DNA of 55,366 nucleotides from Basidiobolus meristosporus CBS 931.73 (taxonomy: Eukaryota > Basidiobolomycota > Basidiobolomycetes > Basidiobolales > Basidiobolaceae): NCBI GenBank assembly GCA_002104905.1, contig MCFE01000589.1:1-55366 (forward strand), given 5' to 3'. Shown one piece after another: positions 1 through 13,415 of the stretch. How positions within the stretch are numbered: the first letter of the stretch is position 1; each line of letters starts with the position of its first letter. The position numbers and the translations under genes were made by a program. The notes beneath the pieces were generated by a model, which was not told where the DNA came from, did no database searches, and saw only the letters and a list, made by a program, of their open reading frames with translations.

Positions 1-2733
1 GGCAAACAGCTATGTTTCAGTGTTCCTACTGAGAATATTAATGTGGACTTTGCAGGCTCTCAGTCAAGGAGGTAAATGATAATCTCTGTGGAGCAGTAAG
101 CTGACTATGATGCTCAGGCATATGAGAATATAGCAAATGCAGTACCTCCAGTGGAAGACCAGCAAATGACCCTCATAACATTACCACTACTAGTATAAGC
201 AAATATGCTGTCAGCTTATACCAAAGCATTGATGAGTCAATCAGGTGCAGTGGCTAATAAGATAGTAGCAATGGCCCAGAGAAATCAGGAAATACTCTGG
301 AGACAGCATGCGCAGGTATCAAATGTAGACCAATCAATATCTTAGGTAGAGAGAGCTGTATTTAGGCTGCAAAGAAGGAACTCAAGTAGCTCCATGTCAC
401 ATTCCAGAACTGAGTCACTTCCCAATTTAATATCAGAGGAATACCATACAGTCTTTAAAGCACCACAACAGTGCCCAAAGATAAAGCCCAAGTAATGCCT
501 ATCACAGCATGTGAGGGAGAGACTGTGATCTTTATACCCCAGCCTGAAAATCAAAAGACATGCAAGATCCATAAAGTCAATGAGTGCAATCATGAAATGT
601 GCATCATTTTTTAAGAGTCTGTAAGAAGTCTAGCATGGCCTCACCTTAAGGACAGCATACCAGGGGCATTATCTTGAATTCAAGCTAGCAAATGAATTTT
701 GGGCCAGCATTGATATGCAATGAAGTATCTCAGAAATAGCAGACACTATCAAAGGAAGAAGAACAATGGTGCCATGGCTAAAAGCCAGTGGCATTCCTCA
801 AAAGCTTGTCACAGCAGGGCTGAAAGCTTGAAACAAGTGTCAAAGTGATGTGGTAGCCCAAAGAGTGCCGCTAAGAAACTAACAGGCAGAAACAGAAGCT
901 TCAGTGTGCTGTTTATCAAGGAAAGAAGTATAGTTCAATATAACAAGCACTCAGTCAAGGTATTAGTGAAGTGCTTGGCAGTGATACAAAGCTGCATCGC
1001 TTTCTACAGCCTGTCCCAAGCAGGGCTAAAAGCTCAAACAAGCAGCAAAGATACAACAGGTTGCCAGGAGAGTGCCAGTTAGGGACAAGCAGACCAATGC
1101 CTATGCATCAGTGAAGTATCTGTCAAGGAGGAAATGTAGTACAATACAAGAAGCACATGGTCAAAGTAGCAGTCAAAGACATGGCAGTGATAAAATTAAA
1201 GGTAAAGGGGAAAACATCTACCCAAGCCAGAGGCCAGGAAGCATAAGAAAAAAGTTGCAGTTATTACCAATTAATGCTGTCAGCCCACCACAGGCTGAAT
1301 TCTGTAATAGCCAAGAAGAATTACCAGCAAGATAACATCTAATTTTACTTGAGTTGGATGTGCATCCAGTTTAGCTACTCTCCAGTGAGATAGATGAGCT
1401 TGCAGAGGAGGGCAACTTGTCTATAGAGCCTTCACATCTTCCATTGCAGATAGAGTGCAGATCCCACTGACAGATAATGCAACAACATCAAGAATGCAGA
1501 AGACTATCACAAAGCCTACAGTGGAACTTTAGAACATCAATAGGCACACCAAGAGGTTGCAGTACTTCTTCAAGAGCAGTGCACAAGTGAATGCACTTGA
1601 ATATTGCAAGGATTTGTTGAAAAGACTGGCAGGTGAGGTGCTAGACCTTGTAGTACCAGCTGAAGACCAGGACATTGTTGTCAGAGTCTTTGAGATATGC
1701 AAAGGTAATTGCTTGCAGCTGAGGACATTGTGTAATGCATTTGAATGTAAAGGAACTCAACAAAAAAATATTGTATCCAAAAGAAAGGTGTAATAAAGCT
1801 CCTGAAAGGGTTAACTGAACCAACAAGACAATTAAGTACAGGATCTTAGAATTGTCAGAGAGTGTCATAAATATTAGCACAAGGATTCTGGTCTTATATT
1901 GGTCTTATATATAGCTGGGTTTGGCTATGAGAGCAATGGAGTTGGGTTGCTATGCAGGCTAGGCTTGGTGCTCTTGGGAGTGCTAGATATGCTAGGCATG
2001 GGTAGAGACTAGAAGAGAATTGTTGAGTTAATTTTGCTGAGACACAATCTTAACTTTGCCAATCCACACACTAAGCAAAAAGTTGCAGTAAAGTTTCATC
2101 ATACTTCTTCTGATCAAGTTGAATTAGTAAGCACCAAGAGACTGGATTAATTGAAATCCACTTGGATGTTGTTAGGCAGATAGAATATGTGAAAATGGCA
2201 TTATCAATTAGCTGATGTCCTGGCAACTGCAATGTGGTTGGATAGATCTCAGATGACTGGTCACCTGAGAAGGCATGGCAGATTGGTTGATAATATAATG
2301 ACCACATGGAAATGAATCAGGTGTGATAGCCAAAATAGATTCTGAGACAGGATAAAATAAATTGTGTCTGGGATTAGTTATATTGGAGTTGAGAAAAATC
2401 AGTTAGGGTGCTGGATTTTCAAGCTTCAAGTAAACCTATAGGAATTCAGAGCAAGATCTTGTGGGATACTCTGATGATGATTGGGGACAAACTTAGAAGA
2501 CTGAAGATTCATCACAGGATACAACTTTCTTTACTGTAGAGGAGCAATTTAATGGAATTCAAGAAAGCAACCAACTGAGGTACTTTCTACAACAGAGGTA
2601 GGGTATATTGCAGCTGGTGAGGCTACAAAAGTAGTGATGTGGTTAAGAAAGCTTTTCAAAGACTTAGGCTTATGTCAAAAATGTTGTATGAGTCTTGGAG
2701 ATATTGGAAGTGATTGGGAGGACAAGTAGATTA
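1..2733 (+). mobile_element. Decayed Ty1/copia-type retrotransposon, internal region
   Basis: Only the 3' part is identifiable. Around 2441-2485 a frame reads GYSDDDWG, the RNase H start of copia elements. From about 2562 another frame reads KQPTEVLSTTE then YIAAGEATK, the conserved copia RNase H core. Stops and a frame change separate the two, so the copy is dead. A purine-rich stretch (2712-2730) sits just before the LTR at 2734, as a polypurine tract should. Upstream of about 2400 I see no protease, integrase or reverse transcriptase motif. Assigning 1-2400 to the same element rests only on the absence of other genes and on stop-ridden low-complexity coding texture. Confidence 0.5.
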
Positions 2734-3016
2734 TGTAGTTTTCACTTGATGATTTATTGAATGTAAAAGTAGTATCTATACTTTTTCATGGTCTTGGCGT
2801 TACAAACACGTATAATAGGCTAAGGAAGGTCCCAAGAACATGTGTGCAAAGTTTGGGGCTGTTTGGACAACTTATCTAATTTTCATGTTCTGGGTAAATA
2901 TTCTAAGTAAATCCCGACAAGGAATTTGGTCAGTATTCTCTAGGATTTGAAGGTAATGATCTAAGTGACTAAGTTAGGTGAATATTTAGGTGGAATTCCG
3001 AATTTTTTTTACAACA
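2734..3016 (+). repeat. LTR of the copia-type element (copy 1 of 4)
   Basis: A 283-bp segment starts TG and ends in ACAACA directly after the RNase H remnant. Related segments recur at 27262-27597, 27803-28079 and, inverted, 31664-31946. Shared blocks include the first 30 bases after TG, a block around GGAAGGTCC, and an ending with AGTGACTAAGTTA followed by TTTACAACA. The position right after the RNase H coding remnant makes this the 3' LTR. Confidence 0.65.
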
Positions 3017-3588
3017 ATTATAACACAAGCAAAGGCAGTCATTGTCTGGTAAGATTGCGTAACAACGGCCGAAATACTTGAGTGTTACCCACGATAAGTA
3101 CATGCCATCCAGTAATTTTTAAAAGTGATATCGAAGGTCGATAGCGAAGATAGTGCTCTGGCTACTCGGCATGTACGTACTGCCAATCAGAAAGGCATAG
3201 TCTCTCTCAGAGTAAGGCTTGATGTGTTGCCCCTGGGGTTCAAGAATCTCACCGACGATATAGTGAGGTCGGCACAGCTAGCTTTGATCAAGAAGCTTTC
3301 AAGAAATATTGGTGTGGATATGTGGCTTGGCCACACTGGGAAGTATCAGCACGCGTTACTAGTGATGTGTGGTACAACGATGATGAGAAGCTTCACCAGA
3401 TGGTAAATTTAGAAATATCGGGATCCAACACCACACTTTGTAATTTAATCAGTTATTATGCATGATTATGGCGGAAGGTTACATGATCGCTTGGATTAAG
3501 AAAGGTGAGTTTGGACGCAGGTTTTCGGGTCTTGGTGGCCGCAGGAAGAAATCCCGATGGACAAAGGTAAGAACGACAAGCATGGATC
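3017..3588. other. Spacer without recognisable gene
   Basis: It lies between the LTR and the 3' end of the FAD monooxygenase. A 93-codon open frame at 3125-3406 matches no family I know and has no ATG start. I see no clear signal here. Confidence 0.5.
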
Positions 3589-5150
3589 TCAGGAACACGT
3601 CTTCGATACTCTTTGGGGCTGAGCTGGATGGGTGCCTCGTTCTGGCACCTGAGGTAGGATGCTGGCACTGAGCTGCGGTCGGTAGGTGAGCATAGCGGAA
3701 TAGCTGTCGGTCTGAAAACGCTCAGGCATTAAGCAAAAGAAAACCTTACGAGCCACGGTGTCGAACCAAGACTATGAAATAGCAAAGGTTAGCGAATCCA
3801 ACAGGCGTGCCCCCACAACTCGCCAACTCACCTGACCGGCCACGACACGAGCCATGCGTCTACTGCGCTCGAGCTCAGCAACCGCGTGCGGATACCGCTC
3901 CTGATAATACTCTTCAAATGCGCCGGCGATTTTCTCGCTGCTTGGCTTTTCACGGCCAGTTATGGAGAACAGAGCATTCGTCAGGATTACCGCGTCAAGC
4001 ATGGCGTTGACCGCACCGCGGCCCGAATTCGGAAGCATCTTGTGGCATGAATCGCCGATGAGCACCACTCTCCCATGGTGCCACGTCTCATAGAGCTTCT
4101 CTTCCAGCACCACTTTCGAGATAGTGTCCTCCGGGGTGTTCTTGATAAGGTCGCCCATGGTGCCGCCGATCGGGATCGGGAAATTGTGCCAGCTTTCAGG
4201 AATATCCGTCTTGATCCTGGACTGAGTGCCCCACTCGGGCAGATTGGCTGCGGATTTGCCGTTTTTGTAGGCCAGGTGATGGTCAATTCTCCAGCAAATA
4301 CGATTGCCCGGGATCGTGAAGTATCGCCACTATTGCTTGTTTGTTAGTGCGAAATGCCTCGATCTAGATAGATAGTGACAACCTGCCATACCGTGTTGGG
4401 CTTGTCTTTCCCAATGACACTCTCGTATCGCGTACCTGGCTCCAGTAAAACCGGGTACTTCTGTGGATCCATCGGACCTGTAATGCCAAGAACACTCATG
4501 TGCCAGGCGGTTAGCTTCTCATCATCAGCCTTGGGAAGAATTCCCCGAGATTTCATGTCCTCGTAGAGGCTGTGCCGCACCTTTGAGTAGGCACCATCGG
4601 ACCCAATGAGAATATCGCCAGTGTGGGTGGAACCATCGGCGCAGTGGATGCTAACCTTATCAGAATCCTGCTCAATGGACAGGACCTTTTTGCCCAGGTG
4701 GACCTTTTCTTTAGGGACACGAGAGAGCAGCAGGGCATGAAGGTCTGGCCTGGCCATACTGCGGGAAACATAGCCGCACCTGGTTGAACACCCGGTTTGT
4801 ATTTAGAAGTAGGAAACGAAGGACAAATACGGGCATACGTACTGTTTGGCGTACTTTTCATAGTCGATGATACCAATGCGTCTCATGCTCTCTCTGTATA
4901 CATTGACCTTGCTAGAAGGCTTGGATATCGTGTACAGCTCGTCCAAAAGTCCAAGTTGCTCGAATAGGGGAAGGACATTTGGGCCTAGGTTGGTGGCACT
5001 GCCAAGGGCTCGAACCTCGCTGCTTCGTTCATAAACCTGGTAGTCGATCCCTGCCTCTTGTAGGAGGATGGCCATTGTGAGGCCACCAAGGCCGGCGCCT
5101 ATGATCATGACCGAAAATGGAGGCTCTGCTCCGGCTGGAGGAAGTGTCAT
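3589..5150 (-). CDS. FAD-dependent monooxygenase (PHBH/UbiH-like fold)
   Basis: Flavoprotein hydroxylase of the FAD_binding_3 family; these use NAD(P)H and O2 to hydroxylate a small, often aromatic, substrate. The substrate cannot be told here. Four exons: 5150-4843, 4779-4392, 4329-3832 and 3771-3589, giving 458 aa. The N-terminus has the dinucleotide-binding GAGLGG (residues 18-23). The middle has a DG motif (GSDGAYSKVR), and the later GD motif is GDSCHKMLPNSGRG, which contacts the FAD ribityl chain. The C-terminal exon reads YRPQLSASILPQVPERGT, a tail I recognise from fungal members of this group. An apparent TAG at about 3774 lies inside a 60-nt intron with GTGAGT donor and TTTCATAG acceptor, so the gene is intact. 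The second donor (GTATGG at 4391) could instead be 6 nt later. Confidence 0.85.
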
Positions 5151-8100
5151 GGTAGAATATCAGTTAGATGTACGTTTTTAGAGTTGCGACTTTGCCAGCT
5201 CTTGACTGAAGAGGGGTCGACCGAGTGTGATGTGGAGAAATCGAAGTGTATGTCTTGAATATGCTGGTGCGGAAGAGCAATAAATAAGAAATTCCAATAA
5301 TGAGATCCGGGATTAACGCAACGTGCGATCAACAGTGCTAAGGGGCCGAAACGGGAATAGTGTTACGTTCTATTGGGTACATGGAGCAAGGCAACGCTTT
5401 TATGTACATATTGCCCCATGCGTGGGCCGTGGGAGTACGGCACTGCTGATGCACCTCCCCTGAACGGGAAGTGATTAGCAAGTCCATTGTATTGAAGCTG
5501 GATAATACCCGTTTGTTCCAATCCTTGGTAACTATTGAAAATCGGCATATGTCTCTCCAAGCCACTTTTGGAGGCCTAAGCGATGACTTCATTGTAGCTT
5601 TCCTCGTTCATTTCGAGATGAGATTTCGTCTATTTCAATCGGTTGTTGAGAACAATTGCTGATGCTCGACTCTTCTATGTCTCTGTATGCCAATGCTGGT
5701 GGCATATTTGAAAACGCATATCGCATACTTTTCCCAGTATGTTGACCCCTATCAAGCAAGTCTCATATGTTTGATATTGCGATGGTGGAGTTTGGCTGAT
5801 GCATCAACTATTCCCATACCACTTTTTGAGCAATGTCAATATGGGCGACTGATAGCATCGTCCTGAACCACCCATTCTACTGGCTAACCAATATCTTCAA
5901 TGATTTGCACATTACACGGCTAGTTGCACAAATGTCTTAGCGCCACGTAGCATCCAATGCCTGAACTGAGGCTGGATGATTTGGCAACTTGCTCTGCTTT
6001 GAATGATTCGTGGCCTAGAGTTTAGACAAAATTGAGTAAACTTTGTCTTAAGAGCGTTGATCGGGTATAAGCCTATGCATGGGGACTAATATGAGTAGGC
6101 GGAATTCACGGTGAAATATTTGGTTTAGCAACTGCATTACCTAAAGTGTCCACCTTGCTGGCTAATACACTCGGTAATACTGTCATTCGATTTTATCGCC
6201 ATCATATTGGCAGACTCCTTCAGTCGGCAAGCCCTGGCACCTAGCTTATTCATTTCAAAATTATCTAAAGCCCCAACTAGACTGGTTCCTTGATTGTGAA
6301 TCAAGAACTTGAGGTATAGTTGATATGATATTGGCAATTCTTTGAATTAGTGGAGCTATCAAAGCTTTCAAGTTTATCCAATTGACCCCAAGCTTTCTAG
6401 CTCTTTTGAACAAAACCCAAATATGTTCTTCCAATTCAATGAGCTAAGGAGTGAATCTTTTTTGTTACTTTTATTCTCCAGATTACTGTTAGCAAGTAGT
6501 AATCTAATACTCAACTTTTATCACGTCAATTTGAGGAAGGTCTTTCACTTGAGACAGGCTTAGTACGTGAAAAGTCAAGTAATTGGTCACTAGGGATGAC
6601 AGTAGGCCAAGCTCTAGTATAACCAATTTTTTGAAAGGTGTGTGATTTTAAGGACTTGAATGGTTGATAACTTCCATGTGGTACTTCAGTAGCGTGTAAG
6701 GAAAGGTTGTGCCAGAAGTAGCATACGTATGCATTAATGGCTCCAAATTACTCCCAATCACCAGTTGAGCTTAACATGTAGCATGCATACTGTTGCCACA
6801 GGCCTTTGGATCTAAGCATCATCAGCCTATATTACAATGTTACTTGTGTAGTACATAGTGTACATACCCTGGACCTCAGTGGGGAAAGATCAAGTGAATG
6901 AGTAGTGTCTTGGGGTAGGCCTTTTCATCGACTCTAGAGGGCTTCCATTGCTCCCTAATAAAGACCTAATCTCTCCACTAATAATGTTGAACTGGATGCT
7001 TCGGAGCAGTGGCATTGGTTTGGCCACGGCATCAACCAATGATTTTGACAGCCACTGCCCCTTGAGCATACCTTGGTATTATGAAAGCACGAAACTGTCC
7101 TGGAAGAAAGAGTAACCATGCACTCCGCTCCATTTGCTGCGGATCAGAAGGAGGGTACTTCGATACTTTGTACCGACAGGACGCAGCCGCGAATCCCAAC
7201 TCGGCCCAATCGAAAATCCTCAAAAGTCTGGTGTGAGGACGTGAGCGTGACGCATACTGTGGGATTTCTGGTTTTCGCGGCACCTTACAGCAGAGAGGAT
7301 TGACAAAGGTAGGACCGCCAGCGCGACAAAGCATCCAATCCAGTTTCGGCAGTGCCATGAGGCATCGACGAGATCCCGCAAGACTTGGTGCCCCACCCCG
7401 AATACATCTGTATGTGAGTAAGGTTGGAGCTTGTGGGGATAAGAACTAATCCTTTGCTAATTGCAGCAAAGACGGCTTCGTTGCGGTCAACCCAGGCCAG
7501 GATCCGACATAGAAAAGATCAACAACAATCCTGACCTGCAATTCATCCCATTCATCGGAGGTACACATCGCATGAAGATACGTGCCAACCCTCGTGGCAA
7601 AGGACATCAGGATCCAGCTTCTCCACCAAGAACACTGGAGTGAGATGACACAACCGGATGACCAAGTTGGAATGCAAACCAGTTATTTCTGGATGGATCT
7701 GGGAATTGTCATGCATCTGATGGAGGAACCGTATCAAGGACCGTATCAAGCAACACATCATTGTTCACTCATCTGGTCAAGTGACACGCCAGCAACTACC
7801 CAACAACCACAAGATGATGGTGGCAATTCGTTCATCATGATCACAAAGGCGAGGGCGAAGGTGATTCGGATTTAGGAAGAAAGAAGGCGGGCATTTGGAG
7901 TGCTGGTGGCTTACTCCTATTCCTGCTCACACAACATGAAGTGCGGGGTACTGTCCGCATATCGGAACTAAAAGACGGCACGAGCTCAGATGGGCAAATG
8001 GGAGAATAAGGGAATTTCAGGGAGCGATGTTATGGTCGGGTGGGTTTTAGAAGTATCTAGATCCTGGCCACAATTCAGGGGATTTCTGGCGTCACATCCA

Positions 8101-8344
8101 TGATCACATTACAGCCAACACATCAAGCGCATCCCACTCTACACATTCCACATCTCCCTACGCAGCGATTCACACCCATCCGCACCCATTCGTCGACACG
8201 GGATCCACCCGTTCCCTATTTAATCCGACGCCCTCTCTCCGCTGGACTGAATTGTGTTCTTTGTGACGGTTTATTCCCCTTTTCCATTGGTCACTCCTTT
8301 CTTCTCATTGACTCCTCCCACCCACATCGCTAACCATCGAAGTC
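5151..8344. other. 3.2-kb region with no recognisable gene
   Basis: No frame gives a protein family I recognise on either strand. Between about 7080 and 7900 base composition is GC-richer than the flanks, and an intron-like pair exists (GTGAGTAAG near 7415, CTAATTGCAG near 7466), but the flanking frames stop quickly. This may be a dead gene. The last ~250 bases are C/T-rich and probably hold the promoter of the gene at 8345. Confidence 0.4.
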
Positions 8345-9661
8345 ATGAGCGGAAATCACGAGGATCTCGAGCTCTCCTTTGAAAATGTCATGTTCGACAA
8401 CGACTCCCACTCAGAGACGCAGAGCGACTCCGCTGAATCCCCCGCGAACGAGAACAGTGAGAGGTCGAGCCAGGAAGGCAGTGGCAAATCGGGTGGTGGC
8501 CCACTGAAGGTATCCGTAGCCATGTGTGGGTCCAGCAATCAACATTGTACTGACTGCATGGCTTCCCTGTAGGTCGAAGTGGAACCCATTCAAGGGGAGA
8601 TCATTTCTACCGCGGTGGTGATCAAGAATATCCCCTTTTCTGCCAAGAGAGACACCCTGCTATCTTCATTGGTATAGTGGTCACCGTAACCATCCCCACC
8701 TCCATCAGCATTCTAAACGTGTTCGGGGATTAGGCCGCCTTGTCGTTGCCAAAGCCCTACGCCCTAAACTACCACTACGACAACGGGGCGTTCCGTGGCC
8801 TGGCCTTCGCCAACTTCAAGACGGCGGAGGAGACGGATCAGGTCATCGCCCAGCTCAACGGATACGAGATCGGCGGACGGAAATTGAAGGTCGAGCACAA
8901 GCGCACAGTCCTTGGAGGAGTGGAAGGCAAGAAGGACCCCGACAGACTGGGGGTTGAGAAGTCCAAGAAGGAGAAACTCAAGAAAGGGGAGAAGTCGAAG
9001 TCGGTCCCGACGTCTCCGATGGCCGGTAAGTGGAAAGTGATGAATGGGGTGGGTGGGTGTGGGCCACTGATTCATCCCCTCCCCTCTCAATTCTCTAGAT
9101 TCCGGCAATCTGCTTGAAATGCTAGAAGACCCTGAGGTGCGCGAGGTCTACGACAAGATGGTTGCATTCAGAGACGATCTAACCAAAGAGGAACTGACCA
9201 TCTTCCTCTCACCCACCACGATCACCAAGAAGATCGTCCACACCCTCGCCCAGAAGCTGGGGATGCTTCACAAAAGTGAGACGGAAGGGAACCGAAAATG
9301 CTCCAAGGTGTATCGTAAGGCGACCCCGATCAAAACCCAGCTGGCGAAGAAGCTGCCCATCCCCATTGCTCGGTCCCGACTCTCCCCCGGACCGGTGTCG
9401 AAGTTCTCCAAGAGCATGGGGGACCTGGGCCAGCATTCGCCTTCCTCCCGCTCGCCGTTCCGAAGCAGCTTCAAGCTGCCAGACGGATTTCCCTCGGTCG
9501 TACCCATACGTCAGCCCAGAGGGCCTGACCTGGAGCGCAACTTCGCCAATCGCAGTCGAAAGGGGCCAGTCAGTAATCTGAATCCCAAGTTCACGCTGAC
9601 CCCGGCCGAGAACAACACCGACCAAGCGGCTCCGTTGAGTGCCCTTGCGCCAGTCTACTGA
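8345..9661 (+). CDS. RNA-binding protein with RRM and R3H domains (Pin4-like)
   Basis: Probable post-transcriptional regulator that binds single-stranded RNA. Exons 8345-8509, 8573-8671, 8734-9025 and 9099-9661 give 372 aa. After an acidic, Ser-rich N-terminus there is an RRM: RNP2 is VVIKNIPF and RNP1 is FRGLAFANF, joined across exons 2-3. The linker LPKPYALNYHYDNG is characteristic of the Pin4/Cip2 group of fungal RRM proteins. Exon 4 begins with an R3H-like domain (DPEVREVYDKM, then KIVHTLAQKLGM). The C-terminus is basic, Ser/Pro-rich and probably disordered, with SP sites typical of kinase targets in budding-yeast Pin4. A paralogue of that family cannot be excluded. The start was chosen as the first ATG after a C/T-rich leader. 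Confidence 0.85.
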
Positions 9662-10136
9662 GACTTGGTGGGTGTGTAGACCCGCAATATCCATATAACT
9701 TACCAGTGTTTAGATATGTATTTAAGGCCACCGTGGGCCATCCTTCCTTAACTTAACATCAGTGTATTTATAGCTGGTTGGTTGAAGGACACCTTCCCCC
9801 CTGAAAATAAACCAACCTTTTTCGTTACGTACGTACGGATGGCCGTTGACCGCGCCACATACCAGATGGATCCATTGCACGGGTCTGAGGCTCACATATA
9901 AACACCAGTATTGTTGTTGGCAATTTATTCTTTCGTCTCGTGGGGAACCTTCACCCTCCCCCAAACGAATGAACAGCGTAAGAAAGGGTTTAGGGGAGCT
10001 GGATTCCCCCTGGAAAACCACATTAACCTCGAAGAAGTCCCAAGGGGGTCTTAGGGCTAGGCCATAATTAGGCGTAAAAAATCGGTGGCCGCGAGAGGGG
10101 CCTCACGTCGTATTGGGGAAAAGTCGAACCGGTGAG
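9662..10136. other. Convergent 3' intergenic region
   Basis: Between the 3' ends of the RRM gene (+) and ENY2 (-). It contains AAAATAAACC near 9805, a plausible polyadenylation signal for the plus-strand gene. No gene seen. Confidence 0.5.
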
Positions 10137-10505
10137 TCAGTTGGGCAGATTCTCCTCCAGGTACTTTTTTATCCGTAACAGCATGTCGGCCTTGATGTCT
10201 TCCGGCACGGTACCCCTCGCGTGGGGGGTAATCTGGGAGACCATCTCGTTCACGGAAACTCCGGTGACCCCATCGGTCTTCAGCTTCTCCTTGACCATCT
10301 CAGAGCACTGGCTCTTGATGTTCTCCAGCCAACCGCACTCTCGCAGCCGCTCCTGCAGTAGGGATTGCAACCTGGAAACGAGAGTTAGCCGGGCAAGAAA
10401 AAGGAAGAGGCGACTAAACGCCGGTTACCTATCCTTCTCCCCTGATTCGGTGAACTTCTGACAGAGGGAGATGCGGATCCTCTCTTCTTCGGTATTTCCA
10501 GCCAT
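10137..10505 (-). CDS. SUS1: ENY2/Sus1 homologue (SAGA deubiquitinase module and TREX-2)
   Basis: Small helical protein that is part of the SAGA deubiquitinating module and of the TREX-2 mRNA-export complex, linking transcription to nuclear-pore export. Two exons, 10505-10429 and 10371-10137, give 103 aa, the usual size. The C-terminal half reads LLQERLRECGWLENIKSQC, then NEMVSQITPHARGTVP and ADMLLRIKKYLEENL. These match the alternating amphipathic helices of ENY2, including the ECGW and ITP.GR..VP signatures. The single intron (GTAACC donor, TTTCCAG acceptor) joins the codon for Arg in frame. Budding-yeast SUS1 is also intron-containing; whether that is related is unknown. Confidence 0.9.
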
Positions 10506-10862
10506 TCAAGTTGTACGTGTGTCCAGGTGAAAAAGCAATCCAATGGGGGAATCAAGATCAAGTGAATTATACCACATCATTCCACACATCATTCGGATGA
10601 AAAGAAATTTGTTGTTGATTTGTGAACCCAGATTGGGAGGGCGGATGATGAGGCTAGCTACTTGTATCGAATCATACAACAATATATTTCTTTAATGACG
10701 TTATAGCTTTCTTGACGAATATATTGTTAACAGGGACTTTCGATAGGATAAAGAGCAAAAGTATCCTAAGGGTAGTGCATCTATTCTATCAGAATAGGGG
10801 AGTAAACGGTTAGATTGGATACAGTTTCTAGAGGTGGTGAGAGTTCGTACAGGGGAGGGCGA
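10506..10862. other. Promoter of ENY2 and 3' region of Rab2
   Basis: AT-rich spacer. No gene or RNA recognised. Confidence 0.4.
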
Positions 10863-12166
<1,304 letters not shown>

Positions 12167-12543
12167 CTGGGGTAGATTGAACGGATTCGAGAGGCTTCAG
12201 GAGAAATGAGATTAAGTGGGAGGGGTTGGAATAAGAAGCAGTTAAGTTGTGGTTCACGCTTTGAATTGGAATAGTTAAATTAAAGCACCAAGCATTAGCA
12301 GAATTTTTGTGTTCATCGTGACACATTAGGGTGACTGGGTTCTTATTGAAAAGATAATCTAATTTGCAGTGACTGATTGCATTGATTGTGGGGGATTCAA
12401 CAAAGCCAAATCGCACCGATTCCAACAATGACGTGAACTGGCACGTTGGTTACAACAACCGGCAAACAAAGCATAACCACGACTACGGGCTGGGGAAGAG
12501 TGTGTTTTCAAATGTTTATTTATTATCTAGAAGGTGTGTCGAT
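12167..12543. other. Rab2 promoter region and uL14 3' region
   Basis: AT-rich spacer. No gene recognised; an open frame on the plus strand running into 12382-12957 is the antisense shadow of uL14. Confidence 0.4.
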
Positions 12544-13047
12544 TTAAACAACAGTACCGGAGCTAGAGGCAATTCTGGGCCACAAATCGGCGCACTCCTT
12601 ACCGACAGGACCGGTAATGGCAGAACCCTTCATTTCACCCTTAGGGTTGACAATGACACCAGCGTTATCTTCGAAGTAAAGGAAGACACCGTCGCGTCTA
12701 CGCCAGGCCTTGCGTTGACGAATGACAACAGCGGGCATAACCTTCTTACGAAGATCGGGCTTACCCTTCTTGACGGTAGCCATGACCATATCTCCAACAC
12801 CAGCGGCAGGAAGACGGTTCAATCTACCCTTGATACCGGTGACGGCAATGATGTAGAGGTTCTTGGCTCCAGAGTTATCGGCGCAGTTGATAACAGCGCC
12901 TACTGGGAGACCCAAAGACATACGAAACTTGTTTCCTGCAGCTCCTCCGCGTCCTGAAGAGAAGTGAAAGGTTAGTGTGAATCTTTACAAGCATCGGGAT
13001 CCATCCATTCAGGAAATCAGTCTCGTTGACGTACCGCGCTTAGACAT
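12544..13047 (-). CDS. RPL23: 60S ribosomal protein uL14 (L23)
   Basis: Large-subunit protein at the subunit interface that contacts the small subunit. Exons 13047-13035 (13 nt, ATG TCT AAG CGC G) and 12953-12544 give 140 aa, the universal eukaryotic length. The protein reads [15 protein letters not shown], then [20 protein letters not shown] and ends in [11 protein letters not shown], all diagnostic. The intron has donor GTACGT and acceptor CTCTTCAG. It is head to head with eL27, starts 369 bp apart, so the two ribosomal genes probably share control elements. Confidence 0.98.
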
Positions 13048-13415
13048 CTTGCTCTGTAAGGTGTTGAGAAAAGAACGACCCTCAGATCGTCGGGCCTGGT
13101 TTTGTCTCTTGATCCATCAATCGCCGCTCAACAACCCTTTGGATTAGCAGGGGTAGTCGGCAGCTTTTTTTCCGACTTAACCTGTGCACTGATTTGATCA
13201 ACCTGCACCTAGCTATGGATTTAAGCAAGAAGCCGTGGATTTAGGCAGCAAGTTAGTCGGGGTTTGGCGAGCCTCATTTGCGGAAGAAAAAAGGAATTTT
13301 TTTGATGGGCAAGGGGTTCGGGAACTCGATGGGTGGGGGAGACAAGTTTAAAAAGCAAATTTTACAAATGGAACACTCCTTTCACTAATTCTTGGCAAAT
13401 ACTCCTAATACCACA
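13048..13415. promoter_or_regulatory. Divergent promoter between uL14 and eL27 genes
   Basis: The 368 bp between two ribosomal-protein start codons transcribed apart. It contains poly(T)/poly(A) tracts (13165-13172, 13287-13303), as nucleosome-excluding stretches in many fungal ribosomal promoters, but no TATA box I would defend. Shared regulation is inferred from the arrangement. Confidence 0.5.

Noticed and set aside
3125-3406. 93-codon frame next to the copia LTR
   Set aside because: No ATG start, no family and no splice or promoter support.
3772-3832. In-frame TAG that seemed to truncate the FAD monooxygenase
   Set aside because: It lies at the end of a 60-nt GT-AG intron; splicing restores the conserved C-terminal exon down to 3589.
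8510-8572. Possible third U12 intron (donor GTATCC) in the RRM gene
   Set aside because: The donor continues GTAGCC rather than TTT, and the branch region reads TACTGAC, the U2 form.
12382-12957. 191-codon plus-strand frame
   Set aside because: Antisense shadow of the uL14 exon, with no family match.
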